Below are positions 8,907-17,236 of a stretch of DNA of 64,000 nucleotides, piece by piece. Numbering within the stretch: position 1 is the stretch's first letter; each line of letters opens with the position of its first letter. Under the pieces are notes generated by a model. That model saw only the letters and a list, made by a program, of their open reading frames with translations. It was not told the DNA's origin and did not search any database. This stretch comes from Hymenobacter piscis (GTDB lineage Bacteria > Bacteroidota > Bacteroidia > Cytophagales > Hymenobacteraceae), in the NCBI RefSeq assembly GCF_018760735.1, contig NZ_JAHHZN010000010.1, forward strand, positions 108,550-172,549. The letters run 5' to 3'. Position numbers and translations under genes: made by a program.

Positions 8907-11207
8907 GTGAACCACCTCGACCCCATCCGCCACGTGCGCGGCGAATCGCAGTACCTCGACGACGTGCCCGAGCAGCACGGCACCCTGTACGCGGCCGTGG
9001 TGGAGTCGCCGCTGGCCCACGGGCGGCTGCTGGCCGTGGATGCCTCGGCGGCCCTGGCGCTGCCCGGGGTGGTGCGCATCATCCTGGCCGCCGACATTCC
9101 CGGCACCAACCAGATTGGCGGCATCGTGCCCGATGAGCCCCTGCTGGCCGAGGGCCACGTGCACTTCCGGGGCCAGCCGGTGGCCCTGGTGCTGGCCGAA
9201 TCGGAGCACGCCGCCCACGCCGCCCTGGCCCACGTGCGGGTGGAGGTAGAGCCGCTGCCCGTCATCACCGACCCGCGGGTGGCTGCCGCCCAGGGCGAGC
9301 TGCTGGTGCCCCCGCGCACCTTCCGGATCGGGGATTCCGAAGCGGCCTGGGCCGGGTGCGCCCACGTGTTCGAGGGTGTGGCCGAGTCGGGCGGGCAGGA
9401 GCACCTGTACATCGAAACCCAGGGCGCCTACGCCTTCCCGACGGAAATGGGCGGGGTGCGCATCGTGTCCTCCACCCAGGGACCCACGGCCGTGCAGCGC
9501 CACACGGCCCACGTGCTGGGCCTGGGCATGCACCAGGTGGAAGTGGACGTGACCCGCCTTGGGGGCGGTTTCGGGGGCAAGGAAGACCAGGCCACGCCCT
9601 GGGGCGCGCTGGCCGCCCTGGGCGCCTTCCTGACCCGCCGCCCGGTGAAGCTGGTGCTCGACCGCATGGCCGACATGCGCATGACCGGCAAGCGCCACCC
9701 CTACTCGTCCGACTTCAAAATCGGGCTCGATGCCGACCTGAAGATTGTGGCCTACGAAGCCACGTTCTACCAGAACGGCGGGGCCGCCGCCGACCTTTCG
9801 CCGGCCGTGCTGGAGCGCACCCTCTTCCACTGCACCAATACCTACTTCATCCCGAACGTGACGGCCACGGCCTACAGCTGCCGCACCAACCTGCCCCCCA
9901 ACACCGCCTTCCGGGGCTTCGGCGGGCCCCAGGGCATGTTCGTGATAGAGTCGGCCCTGGCCTGCGCGGCCGAGCGCCTGGGCGTGCCCACCACCGACAT
10001 TCAGCGCCGCAACCTGCTGCGCGAGGGCGACCTGTTTCCCTACCGCCAGCCGGCCGAGCTCTGCCACGCCGGGCAAGCCTGGGATACGGCCGCCCAGCGC
10101 TTCGATTTGCCGGCCCGCCGCCGGGCCGTGGACGAGTTCAACCGCACGCATACCCGTCACAAGCAGGGCCTGGCCGTGATGCCCATCTGCTTCGGCATCT
10201 CGTTCACCAAAACGGCCATGAACCAGGCCCGGGCCCTGGTCCACATCTACACCGACGGCTCGGTGGGCGTGAGCACCGGGGCGGTGGAAATGGGCCAGGG
10301 TGTGAACACCAAAATTGCCCAGGTGGCCGCCCGCACCCTGGGTATCGGCTTGCATCGCATCAAGGTGGAAAGCACCAACACCACCCGCGTGGCCAACACC
10401 TCCCCCTCGGCCGCCTCCGCCACCGCCGACCTCAACGGCAAGGCCACCGAGCTGGCCTGCCGGGCCCTGCGGGAGCGAATCCTGCGCCTGGCCTCCACCG
10501 AGCTAAGCCTGGACTACGAGGGCATGCACATCGAAAACGAACAGGTGCTGGCCGCCGGCAAACCCGCCGATTCGACCTGGGAGAAGCTGGTGTCGGCGGC
10601 CTACTGGCAGCGGGTGAGTCTGAGCGAAAGCGCCCACTACGCCACCCCCGACCTCCACTTCGACGCCACCACCAACCAGGGCTACCCCTTCGCCTACCAC
10701 GTGTACGGCACGGCCCTGACCACCGTGACGGTGGACTGCCTGCGCGGCACCTACACCGTGGACGCGGTGCAGATTGCCCACGACTTCGGCCAGAGCCTCA
10801 ACCCCCAGGTGGATCTGGGCCAGATTGAGGGCGGCGCGGTGCAGGGCATCGGCTGGATGACCCTGGAAGAGCTGGTCTACAACGACGAAGGCCGCCTGCT
10901 GAGCAACTCGCTCAACGCCTACAAAATCCCGGACCTGTACTCGGTGCCCCCGGTGCTCGACGTGCATTTCCTCGATACGCCGGGCCACCCGCGGGCGGTG
11001 CTGCGCTCCAAAGCCGTGGGCGAGCCCCCGCTCATGTACGGCATCGGCGCCTACTTCGCCCTCCGCGACGCAGTGCGGGCCTTCAACCCGAATTCCACCA
11101 TTGCTTTCTCCGCGCCGATGACGCCGGAAAAGGTGCTGGTGAATCTGTACCCGGAGTTTGTGGGGACGGGGGAAGGGGCGGTAGTGGCACGGTGTGGATT
11201 GTTATGA
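8907..11207 (+). CDS. xdhB: Xanthine dehydrogenase molybdopterin-binding subunit
   Basis: A 766-residue catalytic subunit. It starts with GTG at 8907, because the protein begins right at the aldehyde oxidase/xanthine dehydrogenase a/b hammerhead domain (HVRGESQYLDDVPE). Molybdopterin-binding motifs follow: GGGFGGKEDQ near residue 220, AFRGFGGPQG near 335 and GAVEMGQGVN near 455. The catalytic glutamate is in AVGEPPLM near residue 705. With XdhA it oxidises hypoxanthine and xanthine to urate. Length and motif order match bacterial XdhB. The maturation factor xdhC would normally follow, but here it is separated by two unrelated genes. Confidence 0.94.
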   Translation: MNHLDPIRHVRGESQYLDDVPEQHGTLYAAVVESPLAHGRLLAVDASAALALPGVVRIILAADIPGTNQIGGIVPDEPLLAEGHVHFRGQPVALVLAESEHAAHAALAHVRVEVEPLPVITDPRVAAAQGELLVPPRTFRIGDSEAAWAGCAHVFEGVAESGGQEHLYIETQGAYAFPTEMGGVRIVSSTQGPTAVQRHTAHVLGLGMHQVEVDVTRLGGGFGGKEDQATPWGALAALGAFLTRRPVKLVLDRMADMRMTGKRHPYSSDFKIGLDADLKIVAYEATFYQNGGAAADLSPAVLERTLFHCTNTYFIPNVTATAYSCRTNLPPNTAFRGFGGPQGMFVIESALACAAERLGVPTTDIQRRNLLREGDLFPYRQPAELCHAGQAWDTAAQRFDLPARRRAVDEFNRTHTRHKQGLAVMPICFGISFTKTAMNQARALVHIYTDGSVGVSTGAVEMGQGVNTKIAQVAARTLGIGLHRIKVESTNTTRVANTSPSAASATADLNGKATELACRALRERILRLASTELSLDYEGMHIENEQVLAAGKPADSTWEKLVSAAYWQRVSLSESAHYATPDLHFDATTNQGYPFAYHVYGTALTTVTVDCLRGTYTVDAVQIAHDFGQSLNPQVDLGQIEGGAVQGIGWMTLEELVYNDEGRLLSNSLNAYKIPDLYSVPPVLDVHFLDTPGHPRAVLRSKAVGEPPLMYGIGAYFALRDAVRAFNPNSTIAFSAPMTPEKVLVNLYPEFVGTGEGAVVARCGLL

Positions 11208-11371
11208 TTCACTTACGCTAAAAATGCAGTTTTACTGACAAAAGCCACTGAGCGAGTAAGTCAAATTTCAAGGTTAATTTTAGGGTTGTGTGTCTTCGCT
11301 TTTTATTTATGGTTCATTCTTAAGTTACATAGCGCACTAAACTTCAACTGCAATTAATTTTCATAAACCTT

Positions 11372-12565
11372 ATGATTTATCTGTACAAAAAGAGCATTTT
11401 ACAGCTTCTTGCCATGCTCCACGAAGCCAGAAAGTCACCTTATAAAAGTATAAACAAATGGCTCATTCTACAAGAAATATTAATAAAGCGAATAATCTAT
11501 GTAGAAAACAATATAAGAAAAGCTAAAAGCATAGTTTCAGAATTAAATAAACTTAGAAAAGATCCTGTAAACAGACTTAGCAAAGATGATTCTTTGAAAG
11601 CAAAGGAAAATACAAAGAATTCAAAATACAATATTGATGAATACAGATTTATTCTAAAAATTTATAAAAGCATTGGAGATGGTATTGCATTTACATTTTT
11701 GCATAAATTCGATATAAAACCGCAAAATTTCAAAGAATCTCCAGGATTTATATCCGAAAAATCCGGCATTAAAAAAGAGAAGCAATATATGAGATATGCA
11801 TTTAAAAATGGAATCATTGCCATTTTTAATGACATTACATCTACACTGAAGTATGCAGATTTAATCTTGATTACACCAGAAGGACCGTTAGTTGTTGAGT
11901 CAAAGACAAGCAATAATGACAACCTCCGAATTCAAAGACAAGAAGCAAACACCAAAAAAATATTTGACTACTTAAGCAATGATACTGCGGATGAGCTTTA
12001 TGGCATAAATGGAAAAATACGCAGAATTGAGCCCAGCTCGCATGAAATAAATTACACCAAGAACCTTAACAAGGTTATTGCAAAGGCCTACAACCAAACT
12101 TATTCTTACAGTAAAGTAGAAGATGGTGTTGTTTTCTTAGCGACATTCACAGAATTTACAGAATCAACTTTGGGAAATATTATAAAGGCCTCAAATCTAA
12201 CTATACCATTCGCATTTTATTTAAATGCAGCTAAGTTTACAGAGCAAGGGTACACTCCATTTTCCATAATATTTAACAATCCAAATACATATTGGAGTTT
12301 TTTACAAGGAGAATTAATTATAATTATATTTATAGATTTTTCTGTCATTGAGAGAATTTCCTTAGCTAATGGCTTCACCGTTCAGCGCTCTAATCATCCT
12401 AACTGGGCGTTCGAATTCAAATCAGTTGACCCCGATAGTAAAGTCAAGCAGTTTAACATGTCTGAGCATTATTTTTTCCGCTCATTTATGGAAATGGTTT
12501 CTGTTGAATGGCTATTAACACAGGCATTCAGTATCCAGAAACGAGCACATGAAGCCAATAGTTGA
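11372..12565 (+). CDS. AT-rich gene of unknown function with PD-(D/E)xK-like motif
   Basis: A 397-residue protein that I do not recognise. The gene and its flanks (about 11208-12600) are strongly AT-rich, unlike all neighbours, which suggests recent transfer. The N-terminal 120 residues are Lys-rich and helical. Near the middle, YADLILITPEG is followed by LVVESKTS: Asp163, Glu176 and Lys178 have the spacing and strand-turn-strand setting of a PD-(D/E)xK nuclease core, or of NERD-type domains. The C-terminal half contains hydrophobic strands (GELIIIIFIDFSVI). A nuclease or defence role is therefore possible but unproven. A perfect 26-bp hairpin terminator follows. It may equally be a structural protein with a chance motif. 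Confidence 0.7.
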   Translation: MIYLYKKSILQLLAMLHEARKSPYKSINKWLILQEILIKRIIYVENNIRKAKSIVSELNKLRKDPVNRLSKDDSLKAKENTKNSKYNIDEYRFILKIYKSIGDGIAFTFLHKFDIKPQNFKESPGFISEKSGIKKEKQYMRYAFKNGIIAIFNDITSTLKYADLILITPEGPLVVESKTSNNDNLRIQRQEANTKKIFDYLSNDTADELYGINGKIRRIEPSSHEINYTKNLNKVIAKAYNQTYSYSKVEDGVVFLATFTEFTESTLGNIIKASNLTIPFAFYLNAAKFTEQGYTPFSIIFNNPNTYWSFLQGELIIIIFIDFSVIERISLANGFTVQRSNHPNWAFEFKSVDPDSKVKQFNMSEHYFFRSFMEMVSVEWLLTQAFSIQKRAHEANS

Positions 12566-12603
12566 TTTTCTTTTATCGAAAACAATGAGATTATAAAGTA
12601 TTT

Positions 12604-12660
12604 CTGTAACAAGAAAAGAGGCTGAAGCTCCCGTAGCTTCAGCCTCTTTTCTTGTTACAG
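12604..12660. terminator. Perfect 26-bp hairpin terminator
   Basis: Arms 12604-12629 and 12635-12660 are perfect reverse complements with a 5-nt loop (CCCGT). Each arm contains AAGAAAAGAGGC, so the rightward transcript has a CCTCTTTTCTT tract in the descending arm. It ends the AT-rich gene. Confidence 0.85.
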
Positions 12661-12742
12661 CAGCGCAGGACTTTGGGGAAGGAGTTAAACGGGCGCGGGC
12701 CGATTTGTTAGGCCGCTCCTATGACGCCGGCCCAGGTTCCCG

Positions 12743-12750
12743 TACTTTTG
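12743..12750 (+). promoter_or_regulatory. Bacteroidota -7 box TACTTTTG
   Basis: An exact match to the TAnnTTTG consensus of the primary Bacteroidota sigma factor, 32 nt before the TTG start of the small membrane protein. No clear -33 TTG at the ideal spacing. Confidence 0.5.
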
Positions 12751-12781
12751 CCCCCCCGAATTTACGACCATCCCACCCCGC

Positions 12782-13279
12782 TTGCCACTCACCCACCCCA
12801 CCCAGCTCCGCGACACGCTCCGTGGCTTCCTGATTTACGCCGCCGGCGACACCGTGGCCGCCCTGCTGCTCCACGAATTCTCTTGGACCCGTCTGCTGGG
12901 TATGGCCCTCATTGGGGGCCTGCTGTACTCGGTGGAGGTGCCCGCCTACTTCCGCTGGATTGACCGCCGCCTGCCGTCCTCGCCCGGGGCCGGCCGGGGC
13001 CGCAAGTGGGGCCGGGCGGCCCTGTCGCTGGTGTACTTCAACCCCCTCTGGATTGCCCGCCACTTCCTGTTCCTGCGCCTGTGCAGCGGCCACCCCGAGC
13101 AGATTACCCTGGCACTGCTGCCCCTGGCCACCCGCTCCTTCCTGCTCAACGCGCCCGTGGCCCTGCTGGTGAACTACTACATCCAGAACCGGGTGGCCCC
13201 GGAGTGGCGCTTCGTGGCCAGCGCCCTGTTCTCGGGCATCATGGCCGTCTATTACGCCCTGAGCGCGGCCTGGCTTTAA
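12782..13279 (+). CDS. Small membrane protein resembling Mpv17/PMP22
   Basis: A 165-residue membrane protein with four hydrophobic segments. TTG at 12782 is the best start in this frame; an ATG frame at 12721 gives only GC-rich nonsense. The pattern recalls the Mpv17/PMP22 family: an N-terminal GDTVAALL segment, a Gly-rich helix leading into YFRWIDRRL, and a C-terminal segment NYYIQNRVAPEWRFVAS followed by a Trp-ended helix, much like the NFrFVPxxxR signature. Mpv17 proteins are channel-like and mostly eukaryotic, so this is a resemblance rather than a firm call. The gene lies between the AT-rich gene and xdhC, and no role in xanthine metabolism is known. Confidence 0.6.
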   Translation: MPLTHPTQLRDTLRGFLIYAAGDTVAALLLHEFSWTRLLGMALIGGLLYSVEVPAYFRWIDRRLPSSPGAGRGRKWGRAALSLVYFNPLWIARHFLFLRLCSGHPEQITLALLPLATRSFLLNAPVALLVNYYIQNRVAPEWRFVASALFSGIMAVYYALSAAWL

Positions 13280-13391
13280 TATTGGGGGGCAACAGCGGAC
13301 AAAAGAACAACCGCAGAAGTCAATTAAACATTTAATTCCTACTATATTGCCGGGGCAAGAACTACTGCCCGTTACGCTTAGTTATTCTCCC

Positions 13392-14372
13392 GTGGATATC
13401 CTCACTGCCTCCCCCCCGGCCCCGCGCGACCTGCTCGTCTGGCAACACGCCGCGGCCAGCCTGCGGGCGGGCATTCCGGTGGCCCTGCTGTGCGTGCTCA
13501 ACAGCGTGGGCAGCAGCCCGGGGCGGCAGGGCTTCAAGATGAGCGTGACGGCAGTCAGCTTGGCCGGCTCCGTCGGGGGCGGCATCATGGAGCACAAATT
13601 CGTGGAAAAAGCCCGGGCCCTGCTGCGGCTGCCCGAAGCCCCGCCCGAGGTGCGCCATCAGGTACACCGCCGCGAAGCCCCGGCCGACCGCTCGGGCCTG
13701 ATCTGCTCGGGCGAGCAGTGGATTCTGGTGCTGCCCCTGCGCCCCGCCGACCTGCCCCTGACGCTGGAGCTCCAGCAGCGGCTGCGCACCCACCAGCCGG
13801 GCCGGCTCCGGCTCTCGGCCGCCCACCGCCTCCAGGTGCTCGACCCCGAACCGGCTGCCCCCGCCCTGCACCTGGGCCCCGACTGGCACTACACCGAGCC
13901 GCTGGGCTTCCGCGACCAGGTGACCATTGTGGGCGGCGGGCACGTGGCCCTGGCGCTTTCGCGGGTGCTGGCCTCCCTGGAGTTCGAGCTAACGGTGCTC
14001 GATGACCGCCCCGGCCTCAATACCCACCTCTACAACCCCTTCGCCCACCACAAGCGCATTGTGCACTACGACGCGCTGGAGCAGGAAATCAGCCCCGGGC
14101 CCCACCACTACGTTATTCTGATGACCTTCGGCTACCGCTCCGACCTGCTGGCCCTGCGCCGGCTGCTGCCGCTGCCGGTGCGCTACCTGGGCGTGATGGG
14201 CAGCGCCAGCAAGATTGCGGAGCTGCTGGCCAGCCTGCGCGCCGAGGGCGTGCCGGAGGCCACCCTGGCCCGCCTGCACGCCCCCATCGGGCTGGCCATT
14301 CACAGCCGCACCCCGGAGGAAATTGCCATCAGCGTGGCTGCCGAACTTATTCGGGAACGGAACACGCCCTGA
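13392..14372 (+). CDS. xdhC: Xanthine dehydrogenase maturation factor XdhC/CoxI family
   Basis: A protein of about 326 residues that inserts or sulfurates the molybdenum cofactor of XdhB. The N-terminal XdhC/CoxI domain has VGSSPGRQGFKM and GSVGGGIMEHKF. The C-terminal Rossmann domain has VTIVGGGHVALAL and ends with GVMGSASK and the GLAIHSRTPEEIAISV segment. The frame is open from 13347 (TTG), but no ATG precedes the conserved region; GTG at 13392 leaves a short, plausible leader and is my choice. It is 2.2 kb from xdhB rather than adjacent. It converges on a DUF4136 lipoprotein with an inverted repeat in between. Confidence 0.88.
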   Translation: MDILTASPPAPRDLLVWQHAAASLRAGIPVALLCVLNSVGSSPGRQGFKMSVTAVSLAGSVGGGIMEHKFVEKARALLRLPEAPPEVRHQVHRREAPADRSGLICSGEQWILVLPLRPADLPLTLELQQRLRTHQPGRLRLSAAHRLQVLDPEPAAPALHLGPDWHYTEPLGFRDQVTIVGGGHVALALSRVLASLEFELTVLDDRPGLNTHLYNPFAHHKRIVHYDALEQEISPGPHHYVILMTFGYRSDLLALRRLLPLPVRYLGVMGSASKIAELLASLRAEGVPEATLARLHAPIGLAIHSRTPEEIAISVAAELIRERNTP

Positions 14373-14428
14373 CTGTGCCAACGGCCAGCCGGCGTGTTTT
14401 TCCAACTACCGATTGCGGATATCCACTG

Positions 14429-14538
14429 AACGATGTAGAAACGCGACCCTTCGCGTCTCGGCGTTGCTGATGTTGTTTATTCGCCCCACTGCCTGCCGTT
14501 CCGTGCCGAGACGCGAAGGGTCGCGTCTCTACATCGTT
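14429..14538. repeat. 34-bp inverted repeat, AGACGCG family
   Basis: Arms 14429-14462 and 14505-14538 match at 33 of 34 positions. Each arm contains its own short palindrome ACGCGACCCTTCGCGT, so the element is a palindrome of palindromes. It lies between convergent genes. The same words occur at 8759-8853 and as a fragment near 17113. Confidence 0.85.
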
Positions 14539-14547
14539 TAGCTTCCA

Positions 14548-15156
14548 CTAATCCTCGTAATCGGTGCCCCCGTTGTTCTGGCCGTTGAGGTAGCCGGCCG
14601 TGAAGACGTGGTACTGATCGAAGATGGAGCGCACGGACCGGCGCAGCACTACTTCGCCCTGAGGACCGGCCGGCACGCTTACGCCGGACGCGTAACCGTT
14701 CCAGACGGCCCGGTTGGTGCGGTTGTCGATGAGCGTTACCAGCAGCGTGCCTTCGGCGAGCAGCAGGCGCACGGGCTGGTAGCCCTTGCGGTTTTCCTTG
14801 GGCGTATCGTCCTCCTCGGTGCTGCCGTTCTTGACCCAGGTCGTGAAATCGTCCTGGGAGTAGCCGCGGAAGTGCATGTCGCCCTCGAAGAGACGGAAGT
14901 TCACCAGCAGATCGGGGCGGCGGCGGGCGGCGTGGTAGCCCTGCACCTTCAGGCGGGTACGGATGGCGTCGCGCACGGCCGCCCCCAGGCGGCTGGTATC
15001 GGAATTGATGCCGTCACCACTGATGAACTCGTAGGTGCGGTAGCGCCGGAACTGCCCGGCGTAACTGTAGTCTGATTCCACCCGCGCCTCCCGCGACATC
15101 AGGCAACCCGACAGCAGCAGACTCGCTCCCGCCGCCAACGTAAACGTCCATTTCAT
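14548..15156 (-). CDS. DUF4136-family lipoprotein
   Basis: A 202-residue lipoprotein. The signal peptide MKWTFTLAAGASLLLSGC ends in a canonical lipobox with Cys18. The mature domain fits DUF4136: a YxTYEF strand near residue 45, an R-x-x-L-x-x-x-GY helix (RTRLKVQGYHAARRRPDLLV) and a late basic RAVWNGYASG strand. It probably sits in the periplasmic leaflet or outer membrane. The function of DUF4136 is not established. Its monocistronic look and the promoter-sized gap upstream suggest independent expression. Confidence 0.82.
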   Translation of the reverse strand: MKWTFTLAAGASLLLSGCLMSREARVESDYSYAGQFRRYRTYEFISGDGINSDTSRLGAAVRDAIRTRLKVQGYHAARRRPDLLVNFRLFEGDMHFRGYSQDDFTTWVKNGSTEEDDTPKENRKGYQPVRLLLAEGTLLVTLIDNRTNRAVWNGYASGVSVPAGPQGEVVLRRSVRSIFDQYHVFTAGYLNGQNNGGTDYED

Positions 15157-15311
15157 AAGCCCTGAAAAACTAAGTGAGTCGTACTACCTAAGCTACGAAA
15201 CTCAGCGGGCTTATCGACTGACTGTCAGGGCAAAAAATCTGGTCTTTTTTAACGCGCCCTGCCCGGCGGCGGGTACGCGGCCTGTAATGGCTGCCGGGCA
15301 CCCGTCCGTAC

Positions 15312-15773
15312 TTATTCCGCTGCCAACTGCTTTTCGAGCACGATGGTGAGGCCGCGCGGGCCCTGCACCGTCCCGATGATGTCGAAGCCGTGGCGCAGGT
15401 TGAGCAGCAGCATGGCGCGCCAGCGATTGTAGGTATGGGTGCGCACGGCGCGGTAGCCCTGCTCCCGGGCCCAGGCGTGCTGGCGGCCCAGCAGCCCGGC
15501 GGCCAGCCCCCGCCCCCGGAACGCCGGCCGCACGCCGCCCAGCCAGCTGTAATAGTGCCCCGGCTGACGCTCGTAGCCCAGCTTACAGCCCACCAACTGC
15601 CCGGCGTGTTCCACCAGCCAGGCCTGCACCGGCTGGCGCTGCTGCTGGTAGCGCAGGTCAGCGAGCCACTCGGCCACGGTCGTATCGGGAAACAGTTGCT
15701 GCAGCAGCCCCGCCAGTAACAGCTGGTCAGATTCGGCCGCGAGGCTGGGCAGGAAGTGGAACGTGGGAGTCAT
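15312..15773 (-). CDS. GNAT-family N-acetyltransferase
   Basis: A 153-residue single-domain acetyltransferase of the GNAT fold. The acetyl-CoA pyrophosphate loop is visible as FRGRGLAAGLL around residue 88, preceded by the beta-4 strand HYYSWLGGVRP. The C-terminal segment ends with the beta-6/7 strands (GFDIIGTVQGPRGL, IVLEKQL). The acceptor substrate cannot be assigned. It stands alone, with about 150 nt on each side. The attC-like palindrome of the next unit begins 38 nt upstream of its start. Confidence 0.85.
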   Translation of the reverse strand: MTPTFHFLPSLAAESDQLLLAGLLQQLFPDTTVAEWLADLRYQQQRQPVQAWLVEHAGQLVGCKLGYERQPGHYYSWLGGVRPAFRGRGLAAGLLGRQHAWAREQGYRAVRTHTYNRWRAMLLLNLRHGFDIIGTVQGPRGLTIVLEKQLAAE

Positions 15774-15810
15774 GCACGAGAGGTTAGGCGCACTTGCTTT
15801 TGAATAGCAT

Positions 15811-15906
15811 TGCTAACGTTTTGCAGCTACCCGAAGGGTGAGACTTTTACCACAAAACTGTCTTTGGAACACGAGACCCCGCCTTTTGGGTAGGTGCTGT
15901 TGCCAG
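15811..15906 (-). repeat. attC-like palindrome next to an AT-rich gene
   Basis: About 95 nt with the architecture of a cassette recombination site. The + strand begins TGCTAACGTTTTG at 15811. An inner arm GCAGCTACCCGAAGG (15823-15837) pairs imperfectly with CCTTTTGGGTAGGTGCTG (15882-15899), with three unpaired bases, and the site ends GCTGTTGCC. Read on the minus strand it follows the stop codon of the AT-rich gene, opens with an AAC box and closes with CGTTAGCA, an imperfect GTTRRRY core. attC identity is inferred from fold and position. Confidence 0.5.
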
Positions 15907-15914
15907 TAGTATTT

Positions 15915-17000
15915 TTATTCCATTCTATTTAATTCAGTCGCTCCTTGTAGTGCACCAATTGATTCAAATACTTCATTTTGGTCTTGCTCTTCCGTCCAGC
16001 CCATTTTAGAAAGCTCTGAACGCACTTGATTCTCAGACTTATCCTTGACAAAGTGGTAGAAAGCAAAATCTACTACTTTCATAGGAACCCTTTCCAACTG
16101 ATATGAAGTTAAATTTGAAGCTAGTCGCAACATCCCAATTGCATAGGTGAAACCGAGTTGGAAAATCCAGCTTATAACCAATCCTATCCATCCAGTATTT
16201 AGAGACTTGATTGTTAAGCCCGCTTCTAGTCGAAGCTTTAAAAATTCAAAGAATCCAATCGCCTCGTAATTAATTTCTTGCAATATTATATGATATTGAA
16301 AATATTGATTAGAACCGTAAACGAGAACTACCATTCCAATAAGCGTATAGTTTAGAATGTCGTAATTGGTGAAGTTGCTTGCCTTAATCAAAAACTTAAA
16401 AGCAAATCCAATTGCAAGGGCAACACCAACCTCAAAAAGCCCTATTACATAAATTCCTTTTACAGAGAGTATAGCGACAACATATCCAAGTAAAAGGGCT
16501 GTAAGCAATCCTCCAACAATCGGAATCCACAATTTCGGTTCTCTTCGTTTTTTTGGCGTGGGTAAGCTTTCAGGGATTTCGTAATCATCCCAATTATTTG
16601 CCTTTTCTGTCTGTTGTTCTAACTCTGTTAAGGCTTCTATGTCAAACTCTTTTTCGGTCTGTTGGAATGCATAGATAAAGAGCTTGACCCTTTTTGAATT
16701 TCTTCCAATATCCCAGAATTCGTTTCCAAGAGATACGCTTTTCACTTTTACCTTGCCGTAGTCAAAGGTTACAGTAATTTTCTGTCCCCATTGCCACAAG
16801 TCTCTCTTTATTTTTGCTTCGGCAGATTTTTCGTCCTGATACACTAAATCCCAACCAAGTTTTTCGAAAGTCTTTACGACAATTGGTATAAAGACAATCC
16901 GATTAAGGTCCGTCCTAAATTCTTCATCATACTTGGGAGACCAAGAGACACTATGCTTCTTCTTGATTGTCGATTCGTATTTCTTTAGTTCTTCTGTCAT
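15915..17000 (-). CDS. AT-rich membrane protein, probable gene-cassette cargo
   Basis: A 361-residue protein that I do not recognise. The ATG at 17000 (MTEELKKYES) is chosen; the open frame further upstream is GC-rich repeat sequence. Residues 1-150 are soluble, charged and of mixed alpha/beta pattern (FEKLGWDLVYQDEKSAEAKI, ITVTFDYGKVKVKSVSLG). Residues 175-310 carry four to five hydrophobic helices (LWIPIVGGLLTALLLGYVV, GVALAIGFAFKFLI, and others). A short cytosolic tail follows. Base composition is near 38-40% GC in a region that is otherwise GC-rich. The start codon lies 12 nt from a CGTTAGCA core, and the stop codon lies 10 nt before an attC-like palindrome, which is cassette geometry. 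Confidence 0.75.
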   Translation of the reverse strand: MTEELKKYESTIKKKHSVSWSPKYDEEFRTDLNRIVFIPIVVKTFEKLGWDLVYQDEKSAEAKIKRDLWQWGQKITVTFDYGKVKVKSVSLGNEFWDIGRNSKRVKLFIYAFQQTEKEFDIEALTELEQQTEKANNWDDYEIPESLPTPKKRREPKLWIPIVGGLLTALLLGYVVAILSVKGIYVIGLFEVGVALAIGFAFKFLIKASNFTNYDILNYTLIGMVVLVYGSNQYFQYHIILQEINYEAIGFFEFLKLRLEAGLTIKSLNTGWIGLVISWIFQLGFTYAIGMLRLASNLTSYQLERVPMKVVDFAFYHFVKDKSENQVRSELSKMGWTEEQDQNEVFESIGALQGATELNRME

Positions 17001-17011
17001 TTTAAATTTAC

Positions 17012-17060
17012 TGCTAACGTTTTGGTCTTGGCGTTCAGGCGGGTCGCGGAGCCCCAAAAC
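17012..17060 (-). repeat. Second core-site repeat bounding the AT-rich gene
   Basis: The 13-mer TGCTAACGTTTTG at 17012-17024 repeats 15811-15823 exactly and in the same orientation, so the pair brackets the AT-rich gene as direct repeats. The sequence after it (GTCTTGGCGTTCAGGCGGGTC) looks like one arm of another attC-type palindrome. The matching distal arm is not evident, and an AGAGACGCG repeat fragment starts near 17113, so this site may be truncated. Confidence 0.45.
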
Positions 17061-17236
17061 TGCCAACCAGCACTGAACCTGAATATAGCGGTTTCGCGAA
17101 TCGCAGATACCTGCTGTAGAGACGCGTATCCGCGCTTCCTCGTTGAACGAAACCGGGCCGCCCGCCCGCCCGGCCGACATGGGACGGCATACTTAACCGG
17201 CTTGCAATACCCCTTGTAATCAAATGATTATCATGG

